From positions 4,637,740-4,701,739 of the forward strand of contig CM057171.1 in the NCBI GenBank assembly GCA_029962745.1: 64,000 nucleotides of DNA, given 5' to 3'. Made by a program: the position numbers and the translations under genes. Positions 11,060 to 23,307 of the stretch are shown here, piece by piece. The DNA is from Echinometra lucunter. Taxonomy: Eukaryota > Echinodermata > Echinoidea > Camarodonta > Echinometridae. Each line of letters opens with the position of its first letter. Position 1 is the stretch's first letter. The notes beneath the pieces are model-generated. The model saw nothing but the letters and a program-made list of their open reading frames with translations, did no database searches and was not told the DNA's origin.

Positions 11060-12364
11060 GTTCCTGGAAAACCTTTGAGATGTTTGTAGAGGGGTACCCC
11101 CTCTTTCAATCCATCACAGTGAAATTGTGACCACTGGTCAAGTTTTACTAGCCCCACCCCCTAAATTTTCCATGTTATTACAGTCTTGAGGAGAAAAATT
11201 TAAAAAAAAAATTTGAATCTATAAGCATGATAAGAACATCGATTTTGGGAAAATGGTAGACTGTTCCTGGAAAACCTTTGAGATGTTTGTAGGGGGGTAC
11301 CCCCTCTTTCAATCCATCACAGTGAAATTGTGACCACGGGTCAAGTTTTACTAGCCCCGCCCCCTAGATTGTCCATGTTATTACGGTCTGAAGGAGAAAA
11401 TACGGAAAAAAGAAGCAACTTTAAGCATGATAAGAACATCAATAGGGGCAAAATGGTAGATTGTTCCTGGAAAGCTTTGGGGTGTTTGTAGAGGGGTACC
11501 CCTTCTTTCAATCCATCACAGTGAAAATGTGACCACTGGTCAAGTTTCACTAGCCCCACCCCCTAGATTTTCCATGTTAGTACGGTCTTGAGGAGAATTT
11601 TTTTTTTTAAAAGCATCTATAAGCATGATAAGAACATCGATTGTGGGAAAATGGTAGATTGTTCCTGGAAAACCTTTGAGATGTTTGCAGGGGGGTACCC
11701 CCTCTTTCAATCCATCACAGTGAAATTGTGACCACGGGTCAAGTTTTACTAGCCCCGCCCCCTAGATTGTCCATGTTATTACGGTCTGAAGGAGAAAATA
11801 CGGAAAAAAGAAGCAACTTTAAGCATGATAAGAACATCAATAGGGGCAAAATGGTAGATTGTTCCTGGAAAACCTTTGGGGTGTTTGTAGGGGGGTACCC
11901 CTTCTTTCAATCCATCACAGTGAAAATGTGACCACTGGTCAAGTTTTACTAGCCCCACCCCCTAGATTTTCCATGCTATTACGGTCTTGAGGAGAATTTT
12001 TTTTTTTTTAAGCATCTATAAGCATGATAAGAACATCGATTGTGGGAAAATGGTAGATTGTTCCTGGAAAACCTTTAAGATGTTTGTAGGGGGGTACCCC
12101 CTCTTTCAATCCATCACAGTGAAATTGTGACCACTGGTCAAGGTTTTACTAGCCCCACCCCCTAGATTTTCCATGTTATTACGGTCTGAAGGAAAAAATA
12201 CGGAAAAAAGAAGCAACTTTAAGCATGATAAGAACATCAACTGGGGCAAAATGGTAGATTGTTCCTGGAAAACGTTTGGGGTGTTTGTAAGGGGGTACAC
12301 CTTCTTTCAATCCATCACAGTGAAAATGTGACCACTGGTCAAGTTTCACTAGCCCCACCCCCTA
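11060..12364 (+). repeat. ~200-bp subterminal tandem repeats, copy A
   Basis: About seven units, each with the order ATGGTAGATTGTTCCTGGAA, TTTGTAGGGGGGTACCCCCT, TTCAATCCATCACAGTGAAA, TGACCACTGGTCA and CCCCCTAGATTTTCCATG. Two palindromes recur in each unit: GGGGGTACCCCC and TGACCAsTGGTCA. Open frames across the units are repeat translations rather than genes. Confidence 0.9.
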
Positions 12365-12365
12365 G

Positions 12366-13042
12366 AAAGGAGCAAAAAAGAAAAGTCTGCCGAGGAAGAT
12401 GACGTCATCGAAGCAATAAAACTGAATTGCAAACGACGACCGAATGCTGTAATGAGTCAAGTAAGCAAAGTTGCAATTTTCCACAGAGATATGCAAACAA
12501 CGGCTCGACGGACAATGATTAAATGAGTCATCATCGACGGCTAATCTAGAGATGGTACATCTGAAGTCCAGGACTGACGATGGTCTACCAAAGATATACC
12601 CTTCATCTCACAGTGGTAACCGGACAGCAACGTTGAGAGGTGAGCCGTCACTGGTCAGGTGGTCAAAGAACACAGATCTAGCAGAATACGACTGGTTGCT
12701 GTTTCCAATGAATAAAAGTGGCCACTGTTTCCTCATCGGCATTAACCCGAAAACGAAGACGATGACTTCACGCTTCATGGACAAAATGACACAGAAATGG
12801 AACTAGCAGTAGCAGTGTTGAAAAACCAATGGAGGAAGAAGTATGGATTGCCATTTGAGTGCCAGATAGAGGTGATGCCAGTTCTACGTCAGAACAATTC
12901 TGATGACTGTGGAGTGTACCTGAGTTACTTTGCATACTACTTGAGTGTGGAAAAGGATGCCAAAGAAATACCTGATATAGACTCCGAGGAATACAGGCGT
13001 ACTATGATCTTAGACCTGTATAGGGGTTCTTTTACACCTTAG
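12366..13042 (+). pseudogene. Ulp1/SENP-type (C48) protease domain, broken copy A
   Basis: This is the same coding region as 49932-49138 on the other strand, but damaged. Frameshifts lie around the start of the domain, and a 7-nt deletion (at about 12773) relative to copy C removes the catalytic Asp segment and shifts the frame. The His motif reads GHCF instead of GHWF. The Cys box, QNNSDDCGVYLSYF, remains. Immediately upstream the ~200-bp repeats end at CCCCCTAGA, which marks an internal deletion breakpoint. A functional protease from this copy is very unlikely. Confidence 0.8.
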
Positions 13043-14887
13043 TCGTGTACTCATGGTAGACGGATTGTCAACGAATATCAATGTCTTGAAATTGTAATCC
13101 GAATTTCAACTCATGCAAGGAAATGCTACCTTAACTATTAGCAAGGTCAACACTTTGTATCCACGGCATTACAATCTTTTAGAACTGGTGCGCCAACAGC
13201 TACATAAAGGAACGAGACACACATCCTCGCAACAGTGGGGTATATGATCGCACAGTTATGTGGAAAAAGATCCCTGACCATTGTGGATATGTTTTTTTTT
13301 ATCGCCTGCTTTGTCATCTACTTTAAACAAATAAGTTGTACGAATCAACCTGGGAAACAAGCGTAATACCCCATAAGCTACTAAATTTTGTTGTGTTTTA
13401 ATTGACAGCTAAAAGAGCACAACTGTATAAAGTATATGAATAAAGACGATATTATAAGTATCATAGAGATACGATCGGACGTTTGAAACCAATGATATTA
13501 CTCAACATCGAATACACATTAAAAAGTGAGAGTAAGGTAGTAGTTCGTAAAGTCACATAAGAGTATCGGTTTAAAAACAGAATCTGCAAAATAATGGACA
13601 TCCTCATCGTCGGGAGACAATTTTCATGCTCTTGAAACATTTAGTCATAATTTGATGATAGATTGGCAAGTATATTACCCTCTCATGTACTACATCGATT
13701 TACTGTCGTATAACCCTACATACACCAATTGTTCCAAGGTCAATTGCATGACTTGCAATACTTTCCCCGAGATACTTTTACAACATTACACGTGAAAAAG
13801 CACTCATTAATCATGTTAATATTACTTTCATCAAATAACTTTGAAATGTCGCTTAACAAATAGTCATTTGCCTCCGGACTTTGAACCACAAGGTACGGAG
13901 TTCGAATCTCTGCCCGCAGCACTAATGTCCTTTTGGCAAGACTTAATCTACATTTGCCACACTGCACCCAGGTGAGTAATGGGTACCTGGCAGGAATCAA
14001 TTCCTTGAAAATGCTTGCGCGCTATAAAAGGCTGCCGGGCTAAAGCCAGGGTAATAATATCCAAAGTCCTTTGGAAAGCGCATAGAGACGTTAGACAATA
14101 ACGTGATATGCGCTATACAAGAACGGAATATTATTATTATTATTATTACTCAGAAAAAATATATGAATAGGACCTAGAAGGGATGAGAATGAAAAGAATG
14201 TGCAATATCGAAACTCAGTTATAAACATAGTAACTGAATGATTAGAGTGGACTAAAAACAGAAGAATGTAAAGAGAAAGTCTCGAAGAGAATCCAAAGGT
14301 TTGATACACATGGATCGAAGATGTCCCGGTTTTTCCCATTTCCAAAAGGGGCATATGAAAATTTATCAACAAACTGATTCACTTCTCCAACTGCGTTTAA
14401 TTCAGGAAAGAGGACTCCTCAAATGAGCATATATTTTGCTAATACTTCATGGGCGGTGCAACACAGCGGGTAGGTGGGGGAGCTAATGCCTCCTATGATT
14501 CTCAAATGATGGAAGAAAAAAAAAAGAAGAGGAGAAAATTAGAAAAAGAAAAAGAGGGAGGTGGAATATACCATGGCATCGCTCCCAAATAAACCTATTG
14601 GAAATCCTTTTACATGTTCACATACAATGCAAACAGAATTGGTGAGAGATATCCCTTGTCTAACAAGAACATTGCCTTTGGAAATTTTGCAATTTCGGGC
14701 ATAAGAAGAGCACAGCATCGAGTAGAATTATACAAACTGATAACTGCAGCACTATTTTGCCATACCCACTATCATCTGGAACAAACAATGAAATCTGCAA
14801 TTTAAGCAATATGCATATGGAACAAACAATAAATTGATTTTAAATTGATTTATTAATTGTTATCTTGCACAAAACGTTAACAATTGG
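13043..14887 (+). other. AT-rich 3' region of element copy A
   Basis: This stretch is shared with copy B (25612-27175) and, reversed, with copy C (about 47640-49137). I see no gene in it. A short hAT-like remnant (from about 14450, GGGCGGTGCAAC then GCCTCCTATGATT) is present in all three copies, so it predates their separation. The only large difference is the SINE at 13870-14147. Confidence 0.6.
13870..14147 (+). mobile_element. 5'-truncated tRNA-derived SINE, present only in copy A
   Basis: Copy B reads straight through this site (AGTCATTT then ACTCAG), so the insertion boundaries are clear. The element begins inside the tRNA head (GGACTTTGAACCACAAGG), has a B-box-like GAGTTCGAATCTC, a body with CACCCAGGTGAG and GGGTACCTGGCAGG, and a tail AAAGCGCATAGAGACG...ATGCGCTATACAAGAAC ending in TATT repeats. 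It shares its head and tail type with the reverse-strand SINE at 3350-3725. Confidence 0.8.
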
Positions 14888-15150
14888 ATGAAAGAGGGGG
14901 GTACCCCCCTACAACAACCCTCAAAGGCTTTCCAGGAAACAATCTACCATTTTCCCACAATCGATGTTCTTACCATGATTATAGATTTTTTTCATAAAAA
15001 ATATTTCTCCTCAGACCCGTAATACATGGAAATAATCTAGGGGGTGGGGCTAGTAAAACTTGACCAGTGGTCACAATTCACTGTGATGGATTTGAAAGGG
15101 GGGTACCCCACCCACCCCCCCCCCCCTACAAACAACCTCAAAGGTTTTCC
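14888..15150 (-). repeat. Inverted subterminal repeats, copy A right side
   Basis: One to two units of the ~200-bp repeat lie in the opposite orientation to those at 11060-12364, so the repeats form an inverted pair around the element's interior. The second unit carries an expanded C run. Confidence 0.8.
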
Positions 15151-15313
15151 AGCAAGCATCTACCATTTTCCTCCTGTCGATGTTATTAATGCTTCTTTTT
15201 CCTATTCTATCATTGAGATCATAATATAATGGAAATTTGAGGCTTTTTAACTACCAGACATTGACCGGTGGTCAAACTTTCACTGTGAATGATAGATTGC
15301 ACTAGATGAATCC

Positions 15314-16197
15314 TCGACCGCGCGCGGTCGAAATTTATTGCCTCCACCATTGCAGGTCAGAAATATATGGCACATTCATGGTGATTTTTAAATTTTTTTT
15401 CACATACAATAACATTTTGACCTTGACCTTGACCTTGTGACCCCCCAAATCTAATGACACCGTCATGAGACCTTCCATATGCATACATGAGCCAGGTTTG
15501 AAGTTGAACCGTCACAGATTTGTTAAGTTATCGCAAGCACAAGCGATTTTCATGTATATAATGACGTATATTACCTTTGACCTTTGACCTCCAGACCCAA
15601 AAATCTAATCAGATTATTGCCCTTCCCAAATGCATGCATGAACCAAGTTTGAAGTTGATCCGTCAGATTGTTTTTGAGTTATCGGGAGAATCAACCATTT
15701 CTATGTACATAATGACCTCTATGACCTTTGACCTTTGACCTTGAATCCAATCAGACTATTAAACCTTCCATATGCATGTTTTTTGATTCAAGTTTGAGGC
15801 TGATCCGTCAAATGGTTTTTTGAGTTATCACGAGAATGAACCATTTCTTTGACATAATGACCTCTATGACCTTGACCCTTGACCTTGAGACCCCCAAATC
15901 TAATCGATCATTATCCCTCCCATATGCATACATCAGCCAGTTTGAAGTTGATCCGTCCAATGGTTGTTGAGTTATCGTGAGAACGAACCATTATTATGTA
16001 CATAATGACCTCTATGACCTTTGACCTTTCACCTTGAGACCCCAAATTTCAATCAGATCATTGTCTTTCCATATGCATACACGAGCCAAGTTGAAGTTGA
16101 TCTGTCTAACGTTTCTTAAGTTAAGTTATCGCGAGAAAGAAAACGGGACGGACAAACGGACGGACGCACACGCACGACGATGACCCGAAAACATAAT
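15314..16197 (+). mobile_element. Nested element of ~150-bp TTTGACC repeats (right end lost)
   Basis: An 18-bp perfect palindrome, TCGACCGCGCGCGGTCGA (15314-15331), precedes about five units of ~150 bp. Each contains TTTGACCTTTGACC, AATCTAATCAGA, CCATATGCATACAT, TTTGAAGTTGATCCGTC and GAGTTATCGCGAGAA. The end carries GGACGGACGGAC. The complete version is at 27606-28512. Similar tandem units are widespread in marine invertebrate genomes; I do not assign a superfamily. Confidence 0.7.
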
Positions 16198-17377
16198 AGT
16201 GAGTTTCGATTTGCACGTTCACTAGTGGACTGCGACGTATGCGGTAATTTTTGAAGCAGTGCGCATGCGCATCGACGAGCTCATCGTTCGTAGCAGATTT
16301 CTAGAACGTTTCACCCAGTTTTTTGCCGTCGTTTGGAAACTGTGACGACGTTGGCGCGATATTTGGTAAGCGCTATACGAAAACCACATTACAAATCACA
16401 AATGGACCAATTGACTTGATTCTGCAAGCGGAGAGTAGTGGAAGCATAAGTTCTCTAAAACTAACACATTCTCTTGTTTGTGTTCCCTTAATTCAAAATT
16501 GTTGCAGAAAAATCCATAAAATGAACACATTTTATTTCTGCATCGGCAATCTGTTGCAGCATACAGTCCCATGCACCGAATTTGGTGTTAGCCGTGCTTT
16601 AGTATAGCCATGCAAGTAAAATTGCGGGCGAAAGTTAGACCTCCTAGCGTTTGACTATTCCTATCAATTTCATAATTTCCCTCTGTAACACGTTTTCTGT
16701 ATTAATTCCGGTTGACACTGCAATTAGATTTTGATGCTGCTTAAGAAGAAATTTCTTGTTCTGTCCTGTGACTGTGTTTATCTGACTCTATCTAGATCTA
16801 GATCTAGTAAGACTAAGTTAGATCTAATCTAATAAGACTAACTTAACTGTTAAATCTAAGTCTAAAAAATCTAAGACTATTTAGATCTAACAAGTAACAG
16901 TATTAAACACTACAGTTTTATGGGGTGTTGTAAGAAACTATCATAGGGTAGGCCTATCAAGATAAAAAATTTACTTTTGAAAGTGGTGTTTAAAAACAAC
17001 TAGCTTACCGTCAGCGAATCAATACGGAAATACCGACCAGTATTTTTATTCCAAAATAGTAATCCTACTCCTAGTATCCGTAAAATTGAAGCTAAGAGTT
17101 GGTCCCAATCGAGCCATTTCTCTCTCCATGGCATAAGCTTTCCATTCAAATTTTGCGCGATGAAACCTGACAGCGAACTCGAGACAGCTCATTATCATTG
17201 GAGAGGGAGTGAATTTGGTGGAATTTTTCTGCTGAAAATCTATGCTTGTTGGTGTTCCAATACAAGACTTATTTTTTTATATTAGTTTGTTAGGATTATT
17301 TCCCATGTTTATTATGTATTACATATTTACCAACAAAGGTCATTAAATTGCCTTTCATGTACATCTCAATCTCACAA
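16198..17377. other. Unique stretch between the two duplicated segments
   Basis: No gene is supportable. It has a CpG-containing patch with an NRF-1-like palindrome (16260-16271), a possible splice donor TTTG|GTAAGC at 16365, and a GATCTA/TCTAAG-rich block at 16790-16890. It ends at an assembly gap. Confidence 0.5.
16260..16271. promoter_or_regulatory. NRF-1-like palindrome, possible promoter
   Basis: TGCGCATGCGCA is a perfect 12-bp palindrome matching the NRF-1 consensus YGCGCAYGCGCR. It lies in a locally CpG-richer patch about 95 bp before a good donor (GATATTTG|GTAAGC), so it could mark the promoter and first exon of a plus-strand gene whose remainder is not visible here. Confidence 0.35.
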
Positions 17378-17877
17378 NNNNNNNNNNNNNNNNNNNNNNN
17401 NNNNNNNNNNNNNNNNNNNNNNNNNNNNNNNNNNNNNNNNNNNNNNNNNNNNNNNNNNNNNNNNNNNNNNNNNNNNNNNNNNNNNNNNNNNNNNNNNNNN
17501 NNNNNNNNNNNNNNNNNNNNNNNNNNNNNNNNNNNNNNNNNNNNNNNNNNNNNNNNNNNNNNNNNNNNNNNNNNNNNNNNNNNNNNNNNNNNNNNNNNNN
17601 NNNNNNNNNNNNNNNNNNNNNNNNNNNNNNNNNNNNNNNNNNNNNNNNNNNNNNNNNNNNNNNNNNNNNNNNNNNNNNNNNNNNNNNNNNNNNNNNNNNN
17701 NNNNNNNNNNNNNNNNNNNNNNNNNNNNNNNNNNNNNNNNNNNNNNNNNNNNNNNNNNNNNNNNNNNNNNNNNNNNNNNNNNNNNNNNNNNNNNNNNNNN
17801 NNNNNNNNNNNNNNNNNNNNNNNNNNNNNNNNNNNNNNNNNNNNNNNNNNNNNNNNNNNNNNNNNNNNNNNNNNNNN
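17378..17877. other. Assembly gap of 500 N
   Basis: Exactly 500 N, a placeholder length. It lies directly before segment B. By analogy with copy A it probably contains a TTC microsatellite. Confidence 0.98.
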
Positions 17878-19920
17878 TTCTTACAGGTAATAATGATTTC
17901 ACATAGTTGATTTGATTATTTTGAAGTGATTATACATTCTTACTGCTAGTTTTGTTAAGACCCTATGCTATGCTACACCTATGTTTTGTTTACGTCTTTC
18001 ACTACTTTTGTGATTAGATGTGAGCCATCCTGGGAAAATGGGTATTATACGTGAAATTTTGGATTTTGAGTTTTTTATGCTTATAGGTACTTGGACACAT
18101 GTGCAATGTGTATATAAAATATCAGAGTGTAATTCACATGTTTCTTCTAGATATAGCCACTTGAATGCCCCCCCCCCCCCCTTCCCCCCCCCCCTCACGC
18201 GCGCAATTAGGCTGTTTCGGCCTTTTACCCTTATGAATCAGGCAAATTATGTTTGTTTGATGTTGATGGAAAGGTGGAGGGGTGTTGTGCAACCCAATGT
18301 TGTATTCATTTCTTTGTTTTAAAAGATTCATGCAAATGTAAATGCAAGCATGTGACGTGCACGCACACCCAACCCCACACTCACACACACTCACCCACAC
18401 ACGCACATGCAGATATTATACCAAAACATCACTTATGAAAAGTGCAATTTTAAGAGTTTTTATTTTTTAGTGCAAAAAAGAGGGAGGGGTTCACCCAATA
18501 TCATTTCATGAACCCACACACACACACTGTCACCCCCTCCCCCCCCCCACACACACAGCAGATAATATTATACTTAAACATCACCTATGAAAAGTTCACG
18601 CAATTTCAAGTTTTCATTTGCCAGTGCAAGAGAGAGTATGGGAGCAGTTCACCCCATCTCATTTCATGAACAAACCCCCCCCCCCCACACACACACACAC
18701 CCTAACACCTATCCTCCAACTGCATTACAAACAAGTGCCCCCCATACACACACACACACACACACCCTTGCACAAAACATGCACGCCCTAATCTGCACCT
18801 CACAAATATATGATATGCACACACAAGAAAACAGGTCTACCACAATCATACATACATGTGTACATAAAATTCTAAAATCAAAACTGGGTTGTTATGCTTA
18901 CTTAAAAGTATCTTTCAGTGAAACCTTGGTCAATTCTGCTTTAAAACAAAAACAAATAAAAGCATTGTAAATTCAGGTGGGAGGAGGAGGTTGGGGTAAT
19001 TTCATCGTGAACTGTCAACGTCAGATGCAATTGCTGACTTTGGTCTTTGTGATATTACCTCTTCTAGCCCTTACTCCTTCACCTCCTCGACATCAGGCTT
19101 TTACTTTCAGATACTAGTATCTAATTTGTGATCTTGCTCATTTATTTCTGCTTCAATTTAAAAGTAAAAGAAAATAAATTAATGTGCATACAATCCGGTT
19201 ATAATTTATACAATGTGCAAATTGTAAGTAGCAATAATCACAGAGAAACAGTACTTGCATATGGTAAATATTGGTTCTTCAACTATTTTTTCCACACATT
19301 TCACAAATTGAGTGCATTACATGTACAAGCATTTTATACTGTAAGTAGATTAACTTCCTCGAGACTTCATATCTGGAAGTAAAAGAGAATGTAGCAGTTT
19401 CTCTGTGTCCTTTTCTGCTAACGTCAAGCGTGTATAAATTTTGGAAGAAACTCGAAAGTGAGGAAGCAAGGCAAACTACATGTAGCTGGTCATGAGGATA
19501 GTTTTGCATATTTCAAAGTCAAATTGAAGGATTTAGTGCACACTTTAGGTGGATTTTGTGGAAATTTTTCATTTAAAAAAAATAAAAATTTTTAACCAAA
19601 AAAAAATGGGGGGGGGGGGGGGGGCAAATGTCCCCTGCTGTGTACAGTCATGCCTGCTGGTCAAACTTTATCAACACTGGATTATAAAACAGAATGTACT
19701 GGTGTCTTTGGTCGGTGTTCATCTATGTACACATCAAGCGGTTGTCTATCACACTAGCTGTAATCACAATACAATGCCTTAGCCAAGTGGAGATGGCATC
19801 CTCCTCTGACAGCGAAAAAAAAAAAAATCAGCAAAAAAAGTAACCTTTTTTGTACACTTCGAAGAATGGAAACTATTGTAATTTTTCCTTCCATCAAACA
19901 CTCACACAGAACACAGTTTC

Positions 19921-22147
19921 CTACTGTTCCATTTCCTCTGCCAGCCACAAAGGGTGAGGTGAGAGGTCTGCCTTGTCCTCTTCCAGGAATGGGCAGATCT
20001 CTTTCCACAGGTCCCTTTTGCAGTCCAGGGAAAGTCCAGCTGCTGGCTTGAGTGGGGGCATCATCTGCAGAAATACTGGGTTGTTGGGAGAGTTCATCAG
20101 AAGGGAGAACCTCTCTTCTTTTTCCTTGCTGGATTTCTTGGCTCTTAACAACACCTGGTTCTGACTCAAACCTACATGAATGAGAATACCAAATGATTAG
20201 TTCCCTAATATTATATTAAACTGTGACAAGTATAGCCTTGTCTTTTGTTTTCCTTTTGACAACATGTACCAAGTGTATGATTGACAATGTAACAGACGAC
20301 ACAGTCATTTCTCCAATTAGAGTTTCCATTACAATTTTCATGTCAATTAGTTTCTAGATTGAAGACTTCTGCTCAAATGGTGAAAGAAGGCGAAATTTAA
20401 GTAATATCAAATTTTAAGGGTCATCATTACAACAACAACAACAAACAAAAAAAAAACAAGGAGTGGAAAAGCCCAGAATAATAAGATTGTGGGGAAAAGT
20501 GAATCCTCAAAAAGAAGAAAAGGAAAAAAAAAACCTATTTTGTACATTTTTTCTGTACCTACCAACAAGAAACCTAAGAAATTGGGACAAAATTTTGCAT
20601 AGTTGAAAGGCATGCTTTAGAACTGTGAGCCACAATGTACATGTTGACTACCATTACTACTAGGCACACAATTAAAAAAACAAACAAAATGTACCTGAAG
20701 AAGTGGTATTGGCGAATCCAAGAGGCCTGATTATGCCTTCAAGTATTGTTGCCAACTGTAGGTCGGTACAAGAGTTTCAGGCTGGACAAACGCAGGTTCA
20801 AGGAATATATCCTAAAGGCACTGGACAGCTTCAGCCTTTCTGTGAACATAAATCACATCAAACAGGTTCATGTTGTCATTCAATACTCAGACAATGCATG
20901 GCATGAGTGTGATGGTAACTGTAACAGCATTTCAACATAAATTGATTGAAATGAAAAGTCTTTTTATTGTTTCGATTAGAGTTCAAACACATTTCATTAT
21001 GTTGTTTCATTTTCATTTTTAACCTATATGTATGTAAATAACTTGTCATCTTTAAAGATTAATAGCTTGTAACCTTTTTGTTTTTTTCAAAACTTAACTT
21101 TGACATACAACACATGCTAATAAAAACCAAGGGGAAAAATGTGTTGGCATAACCCCACTTACCATAAAATTACCCCCCCCCCCCCCCCCGCCAATTTCCA
21201 TAAGAAATTGTGCAGTCGTCACAAAAAATCTTCATAAAGCAATCAGAAGAAAAGGCCTACAGATACTAGTACATACAAAAAGAATGTGTGCTCTTTTCAA
21301 TGTTTGAAGCGTGTGTTACTATTGTGTATAATATGCCTATTGCTTGGTAGAAATAAAAAAATCTGACTGACCTACCTATTTAGTACCTAAAGCAGTCCAC
21401 TGGTCTGGGCCTTCCATGGTTCCGAGTACATTTTTCGGCAAAAATGGTACAGTGCTATTTTCAGCATTGACTACACCAACACATTTACAGCTGCCGTGTG
21501 AATCCATGTGTCTGCAATACAACAAAGTAGAATGTGACATTCATATTGATAGCAAAATATGCTGGAAAAAATCAATTTACATCACCCTAGACCATACACC
21601 TCAACTATGTAAGTCTACACACAAGCAAAATTAACGTCAGGCTTGATTATTAAACATCAGAAACATTTCTTGGAATATTGGGAGAGTGTAATTTTGTTAA
21701 GATTTCATCTAATAAACGTAATGAAAAATTCAACTCAGCTACATCTCGTTAAACAGAATTTTAATATTTCACTAATCTTGTATCTAATTTGGCCTAACTT
21801 TTAGTCTAACTTGTTAGACTTGCTAACTTTAAAAAAAAAAACGTACTGGCTATAGCATAGAGCACGAAAAAAAAAATCAATTCATAGTACATCTCATAAA
21901 CTCATTTGACAGAAATGAGTAAGAATATGAACATGAGGTATTTTTTAGAGAAAGAAAAAAATTCTTTCACCGACCAACAAGCTAAACTAAGTTTTTTTTT
22001 ATACGATACCCTCTGGCATTCGATAATGCATAAATCCCCATCTAAATTTTTGTCCTCTCAAGTGAAGAAAGGACTTGCTCGGCAGGGTACCTGCGAGCTG
22101 CAACAGCCAACGGCAGGGCGACCCGAACCTGCCGGCTCGCCAGGCAT
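19921..22147 (-). CDS. Candidate spliced gene of unknown function, copy B
   Basis: Exons correspond to those of copy A: exon 1 at 22147-22091, exon 2 at 21511-21387 (125 nt, five more codons than copy A), exon 3 at 20755-20695 (or from 20839) and terminal exon 4 at 20164-19921 with one extra methionine codon. The splice dinucleotides are kept. Exon 3 has lost one base relative to copy A, so exons 3 and 4 no longer share a frame under the same model; this copy may be broken, or copy A may carry the insertion. No domain is recognised. Confidence 0.4.
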
Positions 22148-22292
22148 AGATCTAGAGCTACACAACCTAACATTACAATGCCTAGTAACAAGCTAGGCTA
22201 GCACTATCACTTTAGCAGTTTTTGGTTTTTGTTTTAATTTGATTTGCGAGTGGTTCGCACATCCCGTTTAAGTTACATTCATTCTTGACAGG

Positions 22293-22394
22293 CTGTGTCA
22301 AGTCAGCCAACAATAAGCTAGCCAACAAGAAGCCAGCCCACAATTCCAGCCCACACTAGTTTATATCGGATACGAGATTATGTGTAAATTCAAG
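22293..22394 (+). repeat. Left terminal inverted repeat, copy B
   Basis: It starts CTGTGTCAAGTCAGCC and runs to TGTAAATTCAAG. The matching ends are 10944-11044 (same strand) and 53977-54078 and 28526-28616 (opposite strand). Internal AGCCAACAA/AGCCAGCCC subrepeats could be transposase-binding sites. Confidence 0.85.
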
Positions 22395-22419
22395 ATTGTT
22401 TCTGGCTGCGTTACTGGAC

Positions 22420-23307
22420 AACTTTGGGGTGGTTCCAAGGGGGTACCCCCTCTTTCAATCCATCACAGTGAAATTTTGACCACGGGTCAAGTTTCACTAG
22501 CCCCACCCCCTAGATTTTCCATGTTATTACGGTCTGAAGGAGAAAATATGGAAAAAAGAAGCAACTTTAAGCATGATAAGAACATCAATAGGGGCAAAAT
22601 GGTAGATGGTTCCCGAAAAACCTTTGGGGTGTTTGTAGGGGAGTACCCCCTCTTTCAATCCATCACAGAGAAATTGTGACCACTGGTCAAGTTTCACTAG
22701 CCCCACCCCTAGATTTTCCATGTTATTACGGTCTGAAGGAGAAAATATGGAAAAAAGAAGCAACTTTAAGCATGATAAGAACATCAATAGGGGCAAAATG
22801 GTAGATTGTTCCCGAAAAACCTTTGGGGTGTTTGTAGGGGAGTACCCCTTCTTTCAATCCCTCACAGTGAAATTGTGACCACTGGTCAAGTTTTACTAGC
22901 TCCACCCCCTAGATTTTCCATGCTATTACGGTCTTGAGGAGAATTTTTTTTTAAAAAAGCAGCTATAAGCATGATAAGAACATCGATTGTGGGAAAATGA
23001 TAGATTGTCCCTGAAAACCTTTAAGATGTTTGTAGGGGGGTACCCCCTCTTTCAATCCATCACAGTGAATTCGTGACCACTGGTCAAGTTTTACTAGCCC
23101 CACCCCCTAGATTTTCCATGTTATTACGGTCTGAAGGAAAAAATACGGAAAAAAGAAGCAACTTAAAGCATAAGAACATCAATTGGGGCAAAATGGTAGA
23201 TTGTTCCTGGAAAACGTTTGGGGTGTTTGTAGGGGGGTACACCTTCTTTCAATCCACCACAGTGAAAATGTGACCACTGGTCAAGTTTCACTAGCCCCAC
23301 CCCCTAG
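22420..23307 (+). repeat. ~200-bp subterminal tandem repeats, copy B
   Basis: About five units, two fewer than copy A. They end at CCCCCTAGAAAGGGAG, the same junction with the Ulp1 region as in copy A. Confidence 0.9.

Larger units (their letters stand above)
6548..16197 (+). repeat. Duplicated segment, copy A
   Basis: From TTCTTACAGG at 6548 to GACCCGAAAACATAAT ending at 16197, this segment aligns in order with 17878-28475. It differs by scattered substitutions, small indels, a SINE present only in A (13870-14147) and a 1.6-kb element present only in B (23569-25189). It includes CA-rich tracts (about 7015-7065, 7345-7435), C runs, a candidate minus-strand gene and the left part of a large mobile element. 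Between 6555 and 8587 I see only the CA tracts and conserved AT-rich DNA, which could be the 3' untranslated region of that gene. Confidence 0.9.
10944..16197 (+). mobile_element. Ulp1-encoding mobile element, copy A (right end lost)
   Basis: The left terminal inverted repeat (10944-11044) starts CTGTGTCAAGTCA and contains AGCCAACAA-type subrepeats and TATCGGATACGAGATTATG. Then come ~200-bp repeats (11060-12364), a damaged Ulp1-domain region (12366-13042), an AT-rich 3' part, inverted ~200-bp repeats (14888-15150) and a nested TTTGACC-repeat element (from 15334). Homology with copy B stops at 16197, so the right terminal repeat is missing here. Compared with copy C, the transposase-like and USP parts have been deleted. 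Confidence 0.75.

Noticed and set aside
11060..12364. Regular repeats as a CRISPR array
   Set aside because: Units are ~200 bp, contiguous and without unique spacers, in an animal genome.
17348..17902. Open frames spanning the N run
   Set aside because: They consist almost entirely of unknown residues from an assembly gap.
18020..18438. Open frames duplicated in segments A and B over the CA-rich region
   Set aside because: Conserved only because the whole segment is duplicated; they are rich in His/Thr from CA repeats and have frame-breaking indels between copies.
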